6,752 bases of DNA from Pseudomonadota bacterium (GCA_016195115.1 JACQAI010000608.1:1-6752); one strand, 5' to 3'. Positions 1-6,424 are shown, counted from the stretch's first letter. Translations and numbers: made by a program. Notes: a model not told the origin generated them from the letters alone.

Positions 1-869
1 GCCTGGGCGCGCGCGATCGATTGCTGCAACGGCTCGAGTTTGTAGACGAACGCCTCGCGGTCGTCCCACGCCTGCTTGAGCAATGCATCGCGCAGCCGCT
101 CGGCGAGCGCCTGGTCGCCGTCGGTCACCACGACCGTGCTGAGGCCGGCGTTGGCGATGTCGGCGTGGGGGAAGCCGGTGAACAGGCTCGCCGCCAGCGC
201 GCCCTCGCGCGCCATTGCGGCACAGCGCGCTTGTAGTTCCTTGTTGGGGTGGTCGGCGGTGCCCTGACGCATCACATGCGGCAGCATCGGGGCGTTGCCC
301 CAGGCCATCACGGGCTTCACCTCGCCGCGGATCGCGCGCAGCAGGATCTCGCCGGCGAGCTTGCCGGTGTCGTAGGTGTCGACGTGCGGGTAGGTGCGAT
401 AGCCGGTCACCACCGTCGCGTTGTTGATGATGTCATCGTAGAGGTTGGCGTGCATGTCGAGCGCGACTGCGATCGGCGTCTTGGCGTCGATCGAGCGGAT
501 GCGTTTCAGCAGCTGGCCTTCGCCGTCCTCGTGGCTCTGGGTCACCATGGCGCCGTGCAGGTCGAGCATGATGCCGTCGAAACCGCCGCGCGCCACCGCT
601 TCCAAGATTGCGTCGGTCATGTGCGCGTAGGCGGCGTCCTCGACCGGGCCGCTCGGCGCGGCGTCGCCGGCGATCGGCACGACGACCTCCGCCCCGGCTT
701 TTTCCGCGAGCTCGAGATAGGCGCCGATCGCGGTGCCGGTGCCGCGGAACAGCGCGATCGCGGCGTCGCCGGCGCTCGGCCCGCGGCCGCGGCCGAACCG
801 GCTGAGCGGCGTCGGCACCGGCGAGAACGTGTTGGTCTCGTGCTTCATCATGGCGATCAACAGCCGCAT
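1..869 (-). CDS. M81 family (MlrC-like) metallopeptidase, N-terminal part
   Basis: Partial gene: 289 residues are visible and the C-terminus runs off the left edge; full M81 proteins are roughly 480-500 residues. The family is named after microcystinase MlrC, a zinc enzyme that cuts linearised microcystin; most members have unknown substrates, probably small peptides or amides. Visible family motifs are HETNTFSP (10-17) at the N-terminus, DLHGA (103-107), DMHAN (138-142) and YPHVDTYDTG near 160. The Asp/His pairs at 103/105 and 138/140 are of the kind expected to bind metal. No signal peptide is seen, so it is probably cytoplasmic. The ATG at 867-869 is chosen because GAGGGAG lies just upstream and the protein begins directly with the conserved MRLLIAMMKHETNTF. 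It is transcribed divergently from the GTPase-amidohydrolase operon. The family call is secure; the substrate is unknown. Confidence 0.88.
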   Translation of the reverse strand, partial: MRLLIAMMKHETNTFSPVPTPLSRFGRGRGPSAGDAAIALFRGTGTAIGAYLELAEKAGAEVVVPIAGDAAPSGPVEDAAYAHMTDAILEAVARGGFDGIMLDLHGAMVTQSHEDGEGQLLKRIRSIDAKTPIAVALDMHANLYDDIINNATVVTGYRTYPHVDTYDTGKLAGEILLRAIRGEVKPVMAWGNAPMLPHVMRQGTADHPNKELQARCAAMAREGALAASLFTGFPHADIANAGLSTVVVTDGDQALAERLRDALLKQAWDDREAFVYKLEPLQQSIARAQ

Positions 870-965
870 CGCGCCGATACTCCCTCGCTGGCGGTCCGGT
901 GATGATAGGGGGCGGCGGGCCGGACCGGTAGACGTCGTTCCGCCCGGTCGACTAGGCTTTTCGCG
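870..965. promoter_or_regulatory. Divergent intergenic region with an inverted repeat
   Basis: This 96-bp gap separates the minus-strand M81 gene from the plus-strand operon and must hold the M81 promoter and probably the operon promoter. It contains an 8-bp perfect inverted repeat, CGGTCCGG at 892-899 and CCGGACCG at 920-927, separated by 20 bases, which could be a regulator-binding site. No convincing -35/-10 pair could be read in either direction. The repeat is short and the DNA is GC-rich, so chance is possible. Confidence 0.35.
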
Positions 966-1958
966 ATGTCCGCAGCGCCTTCGCCGACCCTGCCCATCAC
1001 GGTGCTGACCGGGTTCCTCGGCAGCGGCAAGACGACCTTGCTGCAGCGCGCGGTGCGCACGCCGGGCTTTGCCGAGACCGCGGTGCTGGTCAATGAGATC
1101 GGCGAGATCGGCCTCGACCACCATCTGGTCGAGACGGTCGACGGGCCGGTGCTCGAGCTGCCGGGCGGCTGCCTATGCTGCGCGGTGCGCGAGGACCTCG
1201 CCCAGACCCTGCGCGGCCTGCTGGCGCGGCGATCGGACGGCAGCCTCAAACCGTTCAAGCGGCTGGTGATCGAGACCACCGGCCTCGCCGACCCGGCGCC
1301 GATCCTCTACACCCTGGGCGCCGATCCGGCGCTCGACGACGCGTTGAGCACGGCGCGGGTCGTCACCACGCTCGATGCGGTGACCGGCGCCGCAACCGTG
1401 ACGCGCTTTCCCGAGGCGGCGCGCCAGGTCGCGGTCGCCGATCGCGTGCTGATCACCAAGACCGACCTGGCGGCGCCCGATGCCGCGCTGGTCGCGCAGC
1501 TCGACTGGCTCAACGGCGCCGCCCCGCGCGTGCAGCTACCCGGGACCGCCGATCCGGCGGCGCTGCTGTTCGACGCACCCGCGCTGGCGCGCGCGGTGCC
1601 GCCGGCCGACGCCCACGCCGCGCACAGCCACGACATCGACGTCCACACCATCGTGCTCGAGCGCCCGGTCAGCCGGCTCGAGTTCGCCAAGGCGCTCGGC
1701 GGCTTGGCGCTGGCGCATGGCGAGGATCTGCTGCGCGTCAAAGGCCTGGTGGCGTTTGCCGACCGTCCCGAGCGGCCGGCCGTCATCCAGGGCGCCCAGC
1801 ACGCCATCCAACAACCTGTCTGGCTCGAGCGCTGGCCCGACGGCGAGCGGCGCAGCTGGCTGGTATTCATCGTGCACGCGATTCCGCGCGCGGCTATCCT
1901 CGACCGGTTCGCGTTCGCCGGCGCGGTGCCGTACGCCACCCCGCAACCCGTCACCTGA
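966..1958 (+). CDS. G3E/COG0523 family GTPase (CobW-like metallochaperone)
   Basis: This is a 330-residue P-loop GTPase of the COG0523 branch of the G3E family, whose relatives (UreG, HypB, MeaB, CobW, ZNG1) use GTP to load metals or cofactors into target enzymes. Visible motifs in order: Walker A GFLGSGKTT (16-24), NEIGE (43-47), the diagnostic metal-binding CLCC (69-72), ETTGLADP (103-110) and the guanine-specificity motif as TKTD (164-167). A short His-containing linker (His217, His220, His222, His227) leads into the C-terminal CobW domain, which includes RVKG (257-260). The start ATG has only a weak TAGG upstream. It is first in the operon, ending 10 bases before the cyclic amidohydrolase gene. 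Because both following genes encode metal-dependent amidohydrolase-superfamily enzymes, a role in supplying zinc to them is a reasonable inference. The metal and client are not proven. Confidence 0.9.
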   Translation: MSAAPSPTLPITVLTGFLGSGKTTLLQRAVRTPGFAETAVLVNEIGEIGLDHHLVETVDGPVLELPGGCLCCAVREDLAQTLRGLLARRSDGSLKPFKRLVIETTGLADPAPILYTLGADPALDDALSTARVVTTLDAVTGAATVTRFPEAARQVAVADRVLITKTDLAAPDAALVAQLDWLNGAAPRVQLPGTADPAALLFDAPALARAVPPADAHAAHSHDIDVHTIVLERPVSRLEFAKALGGLALAHGEDLLRVKGLVAFADRPERPAVIQGAQHAIQQPVWLERWPDGERRSWLVFIVHAIPRAAILDRFAFAGAVPYATPQPVT

Positions 1959-1968
1959 GAGGACCGCC

Positions 1969-3399
1969 ATGTTCGATCTGGTCGTCGCCGGAGGTTTGGC
2001 CGTTCTGCCGTCGGGGCCCGAGGCCGCCGATATTGCGATCGCGGGCGACAAGATCGTCGCGATCGGCGCGCCCGGCGGCTTTGCCGCGACCGGCGCCAAG
2101 CGCACGATCGACGCCAAGGGCCAATACGTGATTCCGGGCGGTATCGATCCGCACGTCCATTGCAGCTGGCCGATCCCGGTGCCGGGACAGGCGCAGCCGA
2201 CCTTGAGCGGACCGCCCGAGCAGGTCAGCCGCGCCGCGCTGTGGGGCGGCACCACGACCCTGCTCGACTTCGCGCTGGTGCAACCCGACGAGACGATGGC
2301 GGCGGCGATCGAGCGGCGCACCAAGGAGTGGACCGGTGCCTGCTACTGCGACTACGGCTTCCACATCATGCTGTCCGGCAAGCTGCCGCCCTCGATCCTG
2401 GGCGAGCTCGCCGAGGCGGTTGCCGACGGCCACGCCAGCGTCAAGATGTTCACGACCGACATCACGCCCAGCCGCAAGGGCCGCATGGTCCAGTTCGGCG
2501 ACATCTGGGAAGTCCTCAAGGTGCTGGCGCGCCAAGGCGGCATCGCCTCGATCCACGCCGAGGACAACGACATCGTCATGCACATGTACGAGAAGCTGAC
2601 GCGCGAGGACCGCACCGGCTTCGAGAACATGGCCGAGGTGCACAACACCTTGTCGGAGAACCTGGCGTTCAACCGCGTCATCAGACTGGCCGAGAACGTG
2701 CCGGGCGCGGCGCTCTATATGATGCACACCTCGGCAGCGACCGGCGTGCGCGCGATCGCCGAGGCGCGCGGCCGCGGCGTGCCGATCTACGGCGAGACCC
2801 TGCACCAATACCTGCTGTACAGCGCCGAGGACTACAAGAAGCCCAACGGTCAGATGTACCACACCTACCCGTCGCTCAAGTTCAAGGAAGACCACGACGC
2901 GCTGTGGGCGGCGACCAACCGCGGCGCCATCCAGGCGGTGGCGACCGACGAGGTGTGTTGTCCGCTCAAGATCAAGGTGCAGGGCCGGCGCATCGACGAC
3001 ACCACCGGGGGCAACTCCGGGGTCGAGCCGCGGGTCGCGATCATCTACAGCGAGACGGTGGTCAAGCGCGGCTACGGCCTTGGTCACTTTGTCGACTTGA
3101 TCTCGACCAACGCCGCCAAGATCCAGGGCCTCTATCCGCGCAAGGGCGCGCTCGCGGTCGGCTCGGACGCCGACGTCGTGTTGCTCGATCCGCGGGCGAA
3201 GCGCACCATCAAGGCCGAGGGGCTGCACGAGACCGACTATTCGCCCTGGGAAGGCCGCGAGGTCGCGGCATGGCCGTCGCTCACGATCCTGCGCGGCAAG
3301 GTCGTGGTCGAGAACGGCGCGTTCGCCGGCGACCTCAAGGACGGCCAGTTCATCCGGCGCAAGGTCGCCGACGACATCCGGGCTCGCCCGGCGCTCTAG
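1969..3399 (+). CDS. Hydantoinase/dihydropyrimidinase-like cyclic amidohydrolase
   Basis: A 476-residue amidohydrolase-superfamily protein, the usual length for D-hydantoinases and dihydropyrimidinases, which open cyclic amide rings with a binuclear metal centre. The ligand set is complete: HVH (His62, His64), Lys159 in SVKMF (the lysine normally carbamylated), His196 in IHAEDN, His253 in MMHTSAA and Asp327 in ATDEVCC. Asn349 in GGNSGVEPR matches the substrate-contacting Asn region. The Tyr found five residues after the carbamylated Lys in true hydantoinases is Asp164 here, and the usual TDH motif is TDE, so the substrate is probably not a classical hydantoin. The frame is open further upstream, but the ATG at 1969 is preceded by GAGAGGA at 1957-1963 and begins with the typical FDLVVAGG strand; earlier starts would overlap the GTPase gene. 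It is followed after 29 bases by the LigJ-like gene. The fold is certain, the substrate unknown. Confidence 0.88.
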   Translation: MFDLVVAGGLAVLPSGPEAADIAIAGDKIVAIGAPGGFAATGAKRTIDAKGQYVIPGGIDPHVHCSWPIPVPGQAQPTLSGPPEQVSRAALWGGTTTLLDFALVQPDETMAAAIERRTKEWTGACYCDYGFHIMLSGKLPPSILGELAEAVADGHASVKMFTTDITPSRKGRMVQFGDIWEVLKVLARQGGIASIHAEDNDIVMHMYEKLTREDRTGFENMAEVHNTLSENLAFNRVIRLAENVPGAALYMMHTSAATGVRAIAEARGRGVPIYGETLHQYLLYSAEDYKKPNGQMYHTYPSLKFKEDHDALWAATNRGAIQAVATDEVCCPLKIKVQGRRIDDTTGGNSGVEPRVAIIYSETVVKRGYGLGHFVDLISTNAAKIQGLYPRKGALAVGSDADVVLLDPRAKRTIKAEGLHETDYSPWEGREVAAWPSLTILRGKVVVENGAFAGDLKDGQFIRRKVADDIRARPAL

Positions 3400-3416
3400 C
3401 GCCGGCGATCCGCTTC

Positions 3417-3421
3417 AGGAG
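3417..3421 (+). promoter_or_regulatory. Ribosome binding site of the LigJ-like gene
   Basis: AGGAG lies seven bases before the ATG at 3429. It fixes this start inside a reading frame that stays open for more than a kilobase upstream through the amidohydrolase gene. Confidence 0.8.
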
Positions 3422-3428
3422 AAAACCC

Positions 3429-4457
3429 ATGATCATCGATTGCCATGGCCACTACACCACCGCGCCGAAGGAGCTCGATACGTTCCGCCAGGCCCAGATC
3501 GCGGCGCTCGACCAGGGCGCGCGCGGTGCCGCACCACCGGCGCCCAAGATCAGCGACGACCAGCTGCGCGCCTCGGTCGAGGGCGCGCAGCTCAAGCTCC
3601 AGCGCGAGCGCGGCGCCGACCTGACGATCTTCTCGCCGCGCGCCGCCGGCATGGCGCACCACATCGGCGACGCCGCGACCAGCGCCGCCTGGACGCGCGT
3701 GTGCAACGACCTCATCCACCGGCTGTGCGCGCTCTATCCCAACAATTTCATCGGCGTCTGCCAGCTGCCGCAGACCCCGGGCGTGCCGCCGAGCAACTGC
3801 ATCGCCGAGCTCGAGCGCTGCGTCAACGAGTACGGCTTCGTCGGCTGCAACCTCAACCCGGATCCATCGGGCGGCCACTGGAAGGATCCGCCGATGACCG
3901 ATCGCTGGTGGTATCCGTTCTACGAGAAGATGGTCGAGCTCGACGTGCCCGCGATGGTCCATGTGTCGTCGTCGTGCAACCCGAATTTCCACGCCACCGG
4001 GGCGCACTACATCAACGGCGACACCACGGCGTTCATGCAGTTCCTGACCTCGGACCTGTTCAAGGATTTTCCCACCCTCAAGTTCATCATCCCGCATGGC
4101 GGCGGCGCGGTGCCGTATCACTGGGGCCGCTATCGCGGCCTGGCGCAGGACTTGAAGAAGCCGCTGCTCAAGGAGCACCTGCTCAAGAACGTGTACTTCG
4201 ACACCTGCGTCTACCACCAGGCCGGCATCGACCTGCTGACCCGGGTGATTCCGGCGGAGAACATCCTGTTCGCCTCCGAGATGGTCGGCGCGGTCAAGGG
4301 CATCGATCCCGAGACCGGCCAGTACTACGACGACACCAAGCGCTACATCGACGCGGTGACGACGCTGGGTGCTGCCGACAAGCAGAAGATCTTTGAAGGC
4401 AACGCCCGGCGCGTGTTCAGCCGACTCGACAAGAAGCTGGGCAAGCGCGCGGCGTAG
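3429..4457 (+). CDS. ligJ: 4-oxalomesaconate hydratase-like amidohydrolase (LigJ)
   Basis: A 342-residue protein that closely resembles Sphingobium LigJ as I remember it, over the whole length. LigJ (EC 4.2.1.83) hydrates 4-oxalomesaconate to 4-carboxy-4-hydroxy-2-oxoadipate in the protocatechuate 4,5-cleavage pathway, in the cytoplasm, and is a zinc-dependent, ACMSD-related member of the amidohydrolase superfamily. Visible blocks: DCHGHY (4-9) with His6 and His8, TIFSPRA (66-72), GCNLNPDPSGGH (139-150), VHVSSSCNP with His178, IPHGGGAVPYHWGR with His223, DTCVYHQ and SEMVGAV with Glu284. These positions match the metal-site and catalytic residues I recall for LigJ. It is the last intact gene of the operon. 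No other protocatechuate-pathway gene (ligAB, ligC, ligI, ligK) is in the window, so a related hydration in another pathway remains possible. Confidence 0.82.
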   Translation: MIIDCHGHYTTAPKELDTFRQAQIAALDQGARGAAPPAPKISDDQLRASVEGAQLKLQRERGADLTIFSPRAAGMAHHIGDAATSAAWTRVCNDLIHRLCALYPNNFIGVCQLPQTPGVPPSNCIAELERCVNEYGFVGCNLNPDPSGGHWKDPPMTDRWWYPFYEKMVELDVPAMVHVSSSCNPNFHATGAHYINGDTTAFMQFLTSDLFKDFPTLKFIIPHGGGAVPYHWGRYRGLAQDLKKPLLKEHLLKNVYFDTCVYHQAGIDLLTRVIPAENILFASEMVGAVKGIDPETGQYYDDTKRYIDAVTTLGAADKQKIFEGNARRVFSRLDKKLGKRAA

Positions 4458-4466
4458 CCGCTAACG

Positions 4467-4695
4467 ATGAAGTCGGATAGGCGGGTCGCCTTCAATGTAG
4501 CGGTCATGGCCGCCGTGTGTGGTCTGACGGTCGGGGGGGATAATAGCGGCGCCGTTGCTTCGGAAGCTTCCGGGTGGGTTTGCCTTCCCATACTTGGCGC
4601 TGATCTGGGTAATCGGTATTGGGATCATTCTGATTTCCAACAAGATCAGATGCGGAACGTTTCGCGGAGAGCAGCGTTCTCCCGAGTCCGAATAA
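4467..4695 (+). pseudogene. Frameshifted small two-helix membrane protein
   Basis: An ATG nine bases after the ligJ stop opens a frame starting MKSDRRVAFN and reading hydrophobic sequence to Gly24. At a run of seven G (4533-4539) that frame changes into polar sequence, while the frame one base ahead carries on with hydrophobic, coding-like sequence to a TAA at 4693-4695. Skipping one G gives a coherent 75-residue protein. It has a hydrophobic segment at about 7-30, a short charged, Gly/Pro-containing loop (RKLPGGF), a second very hydrophobic segment at about 38-57 (FPYLALIWVIGIGIILIS) and a polar tail rich in Arg and Glu. I do not recognise the family. The split looks like a one-base insertion in a homopolymer: a real pseudogene, a slippage-controlled gene or a sequencing error. 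No good ribosome site precedes it, but it could be coupled to ligJ translation. Its base composition is less GC-rich than its neighbours. Confidence 0.55.
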
Positions 4696-4746
4696 GCGTC
4701 CTCGCACCTCGAGTGTGATTGGGTCAGATCGAAGCATCCCCTCTTC

Positions 4747-4835
4747 CCGTCATCCCGGCGAAAGCCGGGATCCAGGTGACCAGATACCAACACCAGACTC
4801 GTGATCCTGGATCCCGGCTTTCGCCGGGATGACGG
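4747..4835. repeat. Inverted pair of REP-like palindromic repeats
   Basis: A 30-base arm (4747-4776) is repeated perfectly in inverted orientation at 4806-4835, around a 29-base loop. Each arm is itself a hairpin: ATCCCGGC-GAAA-GCCGGGAT (4752-4771) and its complement (4811-4830), an 8-bp stem with a GNRA-type tetraloop. This is the widespread dispersed repeat whose chance translations read like WIPAFAGMT or LDPGFRRDDG, so reading frames through it should not be called genes. It sits between convergent genes, the usual place for such elements, and can fold as one large hairpin. Confidence 0.9.
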
Positions 4836-4844
4836 TTTTGTTTT
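4806..4844 (+). terminator. Probable Rho-independent terminator of the plus-strand operon
   Basis: The right arm of the inverted repeat is followed directly by TTTTGTTTT (4836-4844), so plus-strand RNA would form a very stable hairpin with a U-rich tail. On the minus strand the sequence after the hairpin is not T-rich, so termination is expected mainly for transcripts coming from ligJ. This is inferred from structure only. Confidence 0.55.
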
Positions 4845-4926
4845 GGCATCGGGTCAACTCGAACGCATCGTGCGCAAGCGCGAGAATGAGCGCCGAGTTT
4901 CGTAGGCGCGACGTTTTTGTAGAACC

Positions 4927-5865
4927 CTACGTCAGCGCCAGCGTGCTCGAGGCGAACAGCTCGTCGGGCGTGTAGACCTTCTTCGTGACGCCCTGCTCGG
5001 CGGCGAAGCGGCTGACCGCGTCGAGCGCCTTGCGGTTGGCCGCGACGCCGAATGGGAAGGGATCGCCGCCGACGCCTTTTTGCAGCTCGAGGGCGGTCTT
5101 GTCGGCGGCGCTGAGCTCGCCGCCGGCGGCCAGGCGCGCCATGTAGGCGTCCTTCGACGCCTTGAAGAGGCGGTACAGCTCCTCGGCCAGCCACGGCTGT
5201 GCCGCGAGCACCGCGTCCTTCACCACAACGCCATGGTTCATCGGGTAGACGCCGGTCTTGCGGTAATAGGCGAAGCCGGCCTGGCGGGCGTCGGGGATCA
5301 GCGGCGCGACGTCCGGCGACTCCGACTTGATGTCGCCGATCGCGGCGACGAGCTCGCCCGACGCCAGCAGCGCCGCGCAATCCTTGCCGCGTCCCGCCGC
5401 GTAGTCGACGTTGGCCGGCGCCTGGTATTCGGCGACGTGCTCGTCGTCGGTCGGCACCCAGGTGATCTTGCCGAGATCGACGCCGTACTCGTCCTGCAGC
5501 ACGCCGCGGATCCACAGCCCGGTCGTCACCGTGTAGCCGCGGTTGACGCCGACCCGCTTGCCTTCCAGATCCTTGGGCGTCTTGAGGTCGGCCTTGACGT
5601 TGTGCCAGATCGCCCAGTGGTGGAAGTTGCGCGTGACGTAGACCGGGATCGCGGTGAGCGGCTTGCCGTACGCCTTGGCGCACAGATAGGTCGTCCACGC
5701 CATCTCGCAGATGTCGAACTCGAGGCCGCGCGCCATGCGGCGCATGCCGCGCGTGATCGGCTCGACCTCGACGAAGTCGAGCGCAAGCCGGTCCGAGCGC
5801 AGCGCGCCGGCTTTCAAGGCTTTGGTGAGTCCGTAGTTCCCGAGCGCCATCGTCAGGGACAACAC
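4927..5865 (-). CDS. 4,5-dihydroxyphthalate decarboxylase-like (Pht5 family) / solute-binding-like protein
   Basis: A 312-residue protein with the periplasmic-binding-protein type II fold typical of the Pht5-like group, annotated either as 4,5-dihydroxyphthalate decarboxylase or as an ABC substrate-binding protein. The decarboxylase converts 4,5-dihydroxyphthalate to protocatechuate. Group hallmarks: ALGNYGLTKAL near the N-terminus, FDICEMAWTTYL (50-61), TRNFHHWAIW (78-87), EGKRVGVNRGYTVTTGLW (101-118), DDEHVAEY (140-147) and YPMNH (207-211). No signal peptide or lipobox is seen, and no permease or ATPase gene is adjacent, which favours a cytoplasmic enzyme over a transporter subunit. The GTG at 5863-5865 is chosen because GGAGG sits eight bases upstream and the protein then begins right at the conserved core; a longer frame to 5928 and an ATG at 5850 are weaker choices. 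It converges on the LigJ operon. The exact reaction is uncertain. Confidence 0.68.
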   Translation of the reverse strand: MLSLTMALGNYGLTKALKAGALRSDRLALDFVEVEPITRGMRRMARGLEFDICEMAWTTYLCAKAYGKPLTAIPVYVTRNFHHWAIWHNVKADLKTPKDLEGKRVGVNRGYTVTTGLWIRGVLQDEYGVDLGKITWVPTDDEHVAEYQAPANVDYAAGRGKDCAALLASGELVAAIGDIKSESPDVAPLIPDARQAGFAYYRKTGVYPMNHGVVVKDAVLAAQPWLAEELYRLFKASKDAYMARLAAGGELSAADKTALELQKGVGGDPFPFGVAANRKALDAVSRFAAEQGVTKKVYTPDELFASSTLALT

Positions 5866-5873
5866 GGCAGCGA

Positions 5874-5878
5874 CCTCC
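5874..5878 (-). promoter_or_regulatory. Ribosome binding site selecting a GTG start
   Basis: On the minus strand GGAGG is followed after eight bases by the GTG at 5865. It decides between that start, the in-frame ATG at 5850 (23 bases away, too far) and the upstream extension to 5928, which would place this motif inside the coding region. Confidence 0.65.
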
Positions 5879-5929
5879 GCGAGGACGTCCAAGCACGCGA
5901 GACTATCCGGAACGCCGGCGCTCGGCAAA

Positions 5930-6424
5930 TCACCGCGCGGCGGGCGCCCGAGCTGTGTCGCCGGCCGCCGCGGCGTGGCGCCGGCGCGTCCGACGGACCG
6001 GATGCAGCGGCCAATAGCGCTCCATCGCCAGATAGGTGAACGAGGCCGACCAACCGATCAGGACCAAGCCGTTCAGCGATTCGACTCCGGCGATCAATCG
6101 GGTGTGCGACGCCGGGAAGACGTCGCCGAAGCCCAGCGAGGTGTAGGTCACGGCGGAGAAATAGATGTAGTCCTCGAGCGTGACCACCGGCACGCCGCCG
6201 AACCCGCCCAGCCCGAGCTGGGCGCTGAGCAGCCAATAACCGCCGCCGTAGAGCCAGACCTCGAGGGTGTGGGCGACGAAAGCGGCGCTCACCACCACGA
6301 TGATGCGTGCGCGCGGCGGCACCGGCAGCTCGGCGAGATGTGCGGACGTGATCCGCAGCACCTCGTAGTGGATCAAGATGGTGAGCGCGACCAGCACGGT
6401 CGCGGCGATCATGGCGGCAATCAT
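5930..6424 (-). CDS. Small K+-channel-like membrane protein (Ion_trans_2 type)
   Basis: A 164-residue integral membrane protein. Hydrophobic segments lie at about 2-25 and 39-58, followed by a pore-loop region (about 80-101) and a final membrane helix (about 109-132) with the channel-family pattern GVESLNGLVLIGWSASF. The filter-like motif is YTSLGFGD (94-101), a variant of the potassium-channel TVGYGD signature. The C-terminal tail is Arg/Ala-rich and probably cytoplasmic, with no recognisable ligand-binding domain. It most likely forms an oligomeric K+-selective pore, but ion selectivity is inferred. The start could be the ATG at 6424, the GTG just before it at 6427 or the ATG at 6412; none has a clear ribosome site. 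It lies upstream of the Pht5-like gene on the same strand, with a 64-bp gap that holds that gene's ribosome site. Two FNR-type boxes lie upstream of its start. Confidence 0.82.
   Translation of the reverse strand: MIAAMIAATVLVALTILIHYEVLRITSAHLAELPVPPRARIIVVVSAAFVAHTLEVWLYGGGYWLLSAQLGLGGFGGVPVVTLEDYIYFSAVTYTSLGFGDVFPASHTRLIAGVESLNGLVLIGWSASFTYLAMERYWPLHPVRRTRRRHAAAAGDTARAPAAR

Noticed and set aside
249..902. Plus-strand 217-codon open frame opposite the M81 gene
   Set aside because: The composition (Asp/His/Arg/Val-rich) is typical of antisense shadows in GC-rich DNA, and the minus strand carries clear M81 motifs.
1480..1968. Upstream extension of the cyclic amidohydrolase frame
   Set aside because: It overlaps the GTPase gene in another frame, has Arg/Ser/Pro-rich low-complexity content and is bypassed by a strong ribosome site before 1969.
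2160..3428. Upstream extension of the LigJ frame
   Set aside because: It is an out-of-frame reading of the amidohydrolase gene; AGGAG before 3429 and the conserved MIIDCHGHY start define the true N-terminus.
3396..4217. Minus-strand 273-codon open frame opposite ligJ
   Set aside because: It is an antisense shadow with no motifs; the plus strand matches LigJ over its full length.
4666..4682. Short inverted repeat GGAGA...TCTCC considered as a terminator
   Set aside because: The stem is only five base pairs with no following T-run, and it lies inside the frameshifted small gene.
4461..4793. Minus-strand open frame of about 110 codons through the repeat
   Set aside because: It translates the dispersed palindrome (LDPGFRRDDG pattern), runs antisense to the better-supported two-helix frame and has no family resemblance.
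4747..4835. Inverted repeat considered as insertion-sequence ends or a CRISPR unit
   Set aside because: There is no transposase between the arms (29 bases only) and no regular repeat-spacer array; the tetraloop hairpin arms fit a REP-type element.
4724..5896. Minus-strand 390-codon open frame overlapping the Pht5-like gene
   Set aside because: It is Arg/Gly-rich out-of-frame sequence over the recognisable gene, then reads the repeat as WIPAFAGMT. It is a GC-driven shadow.
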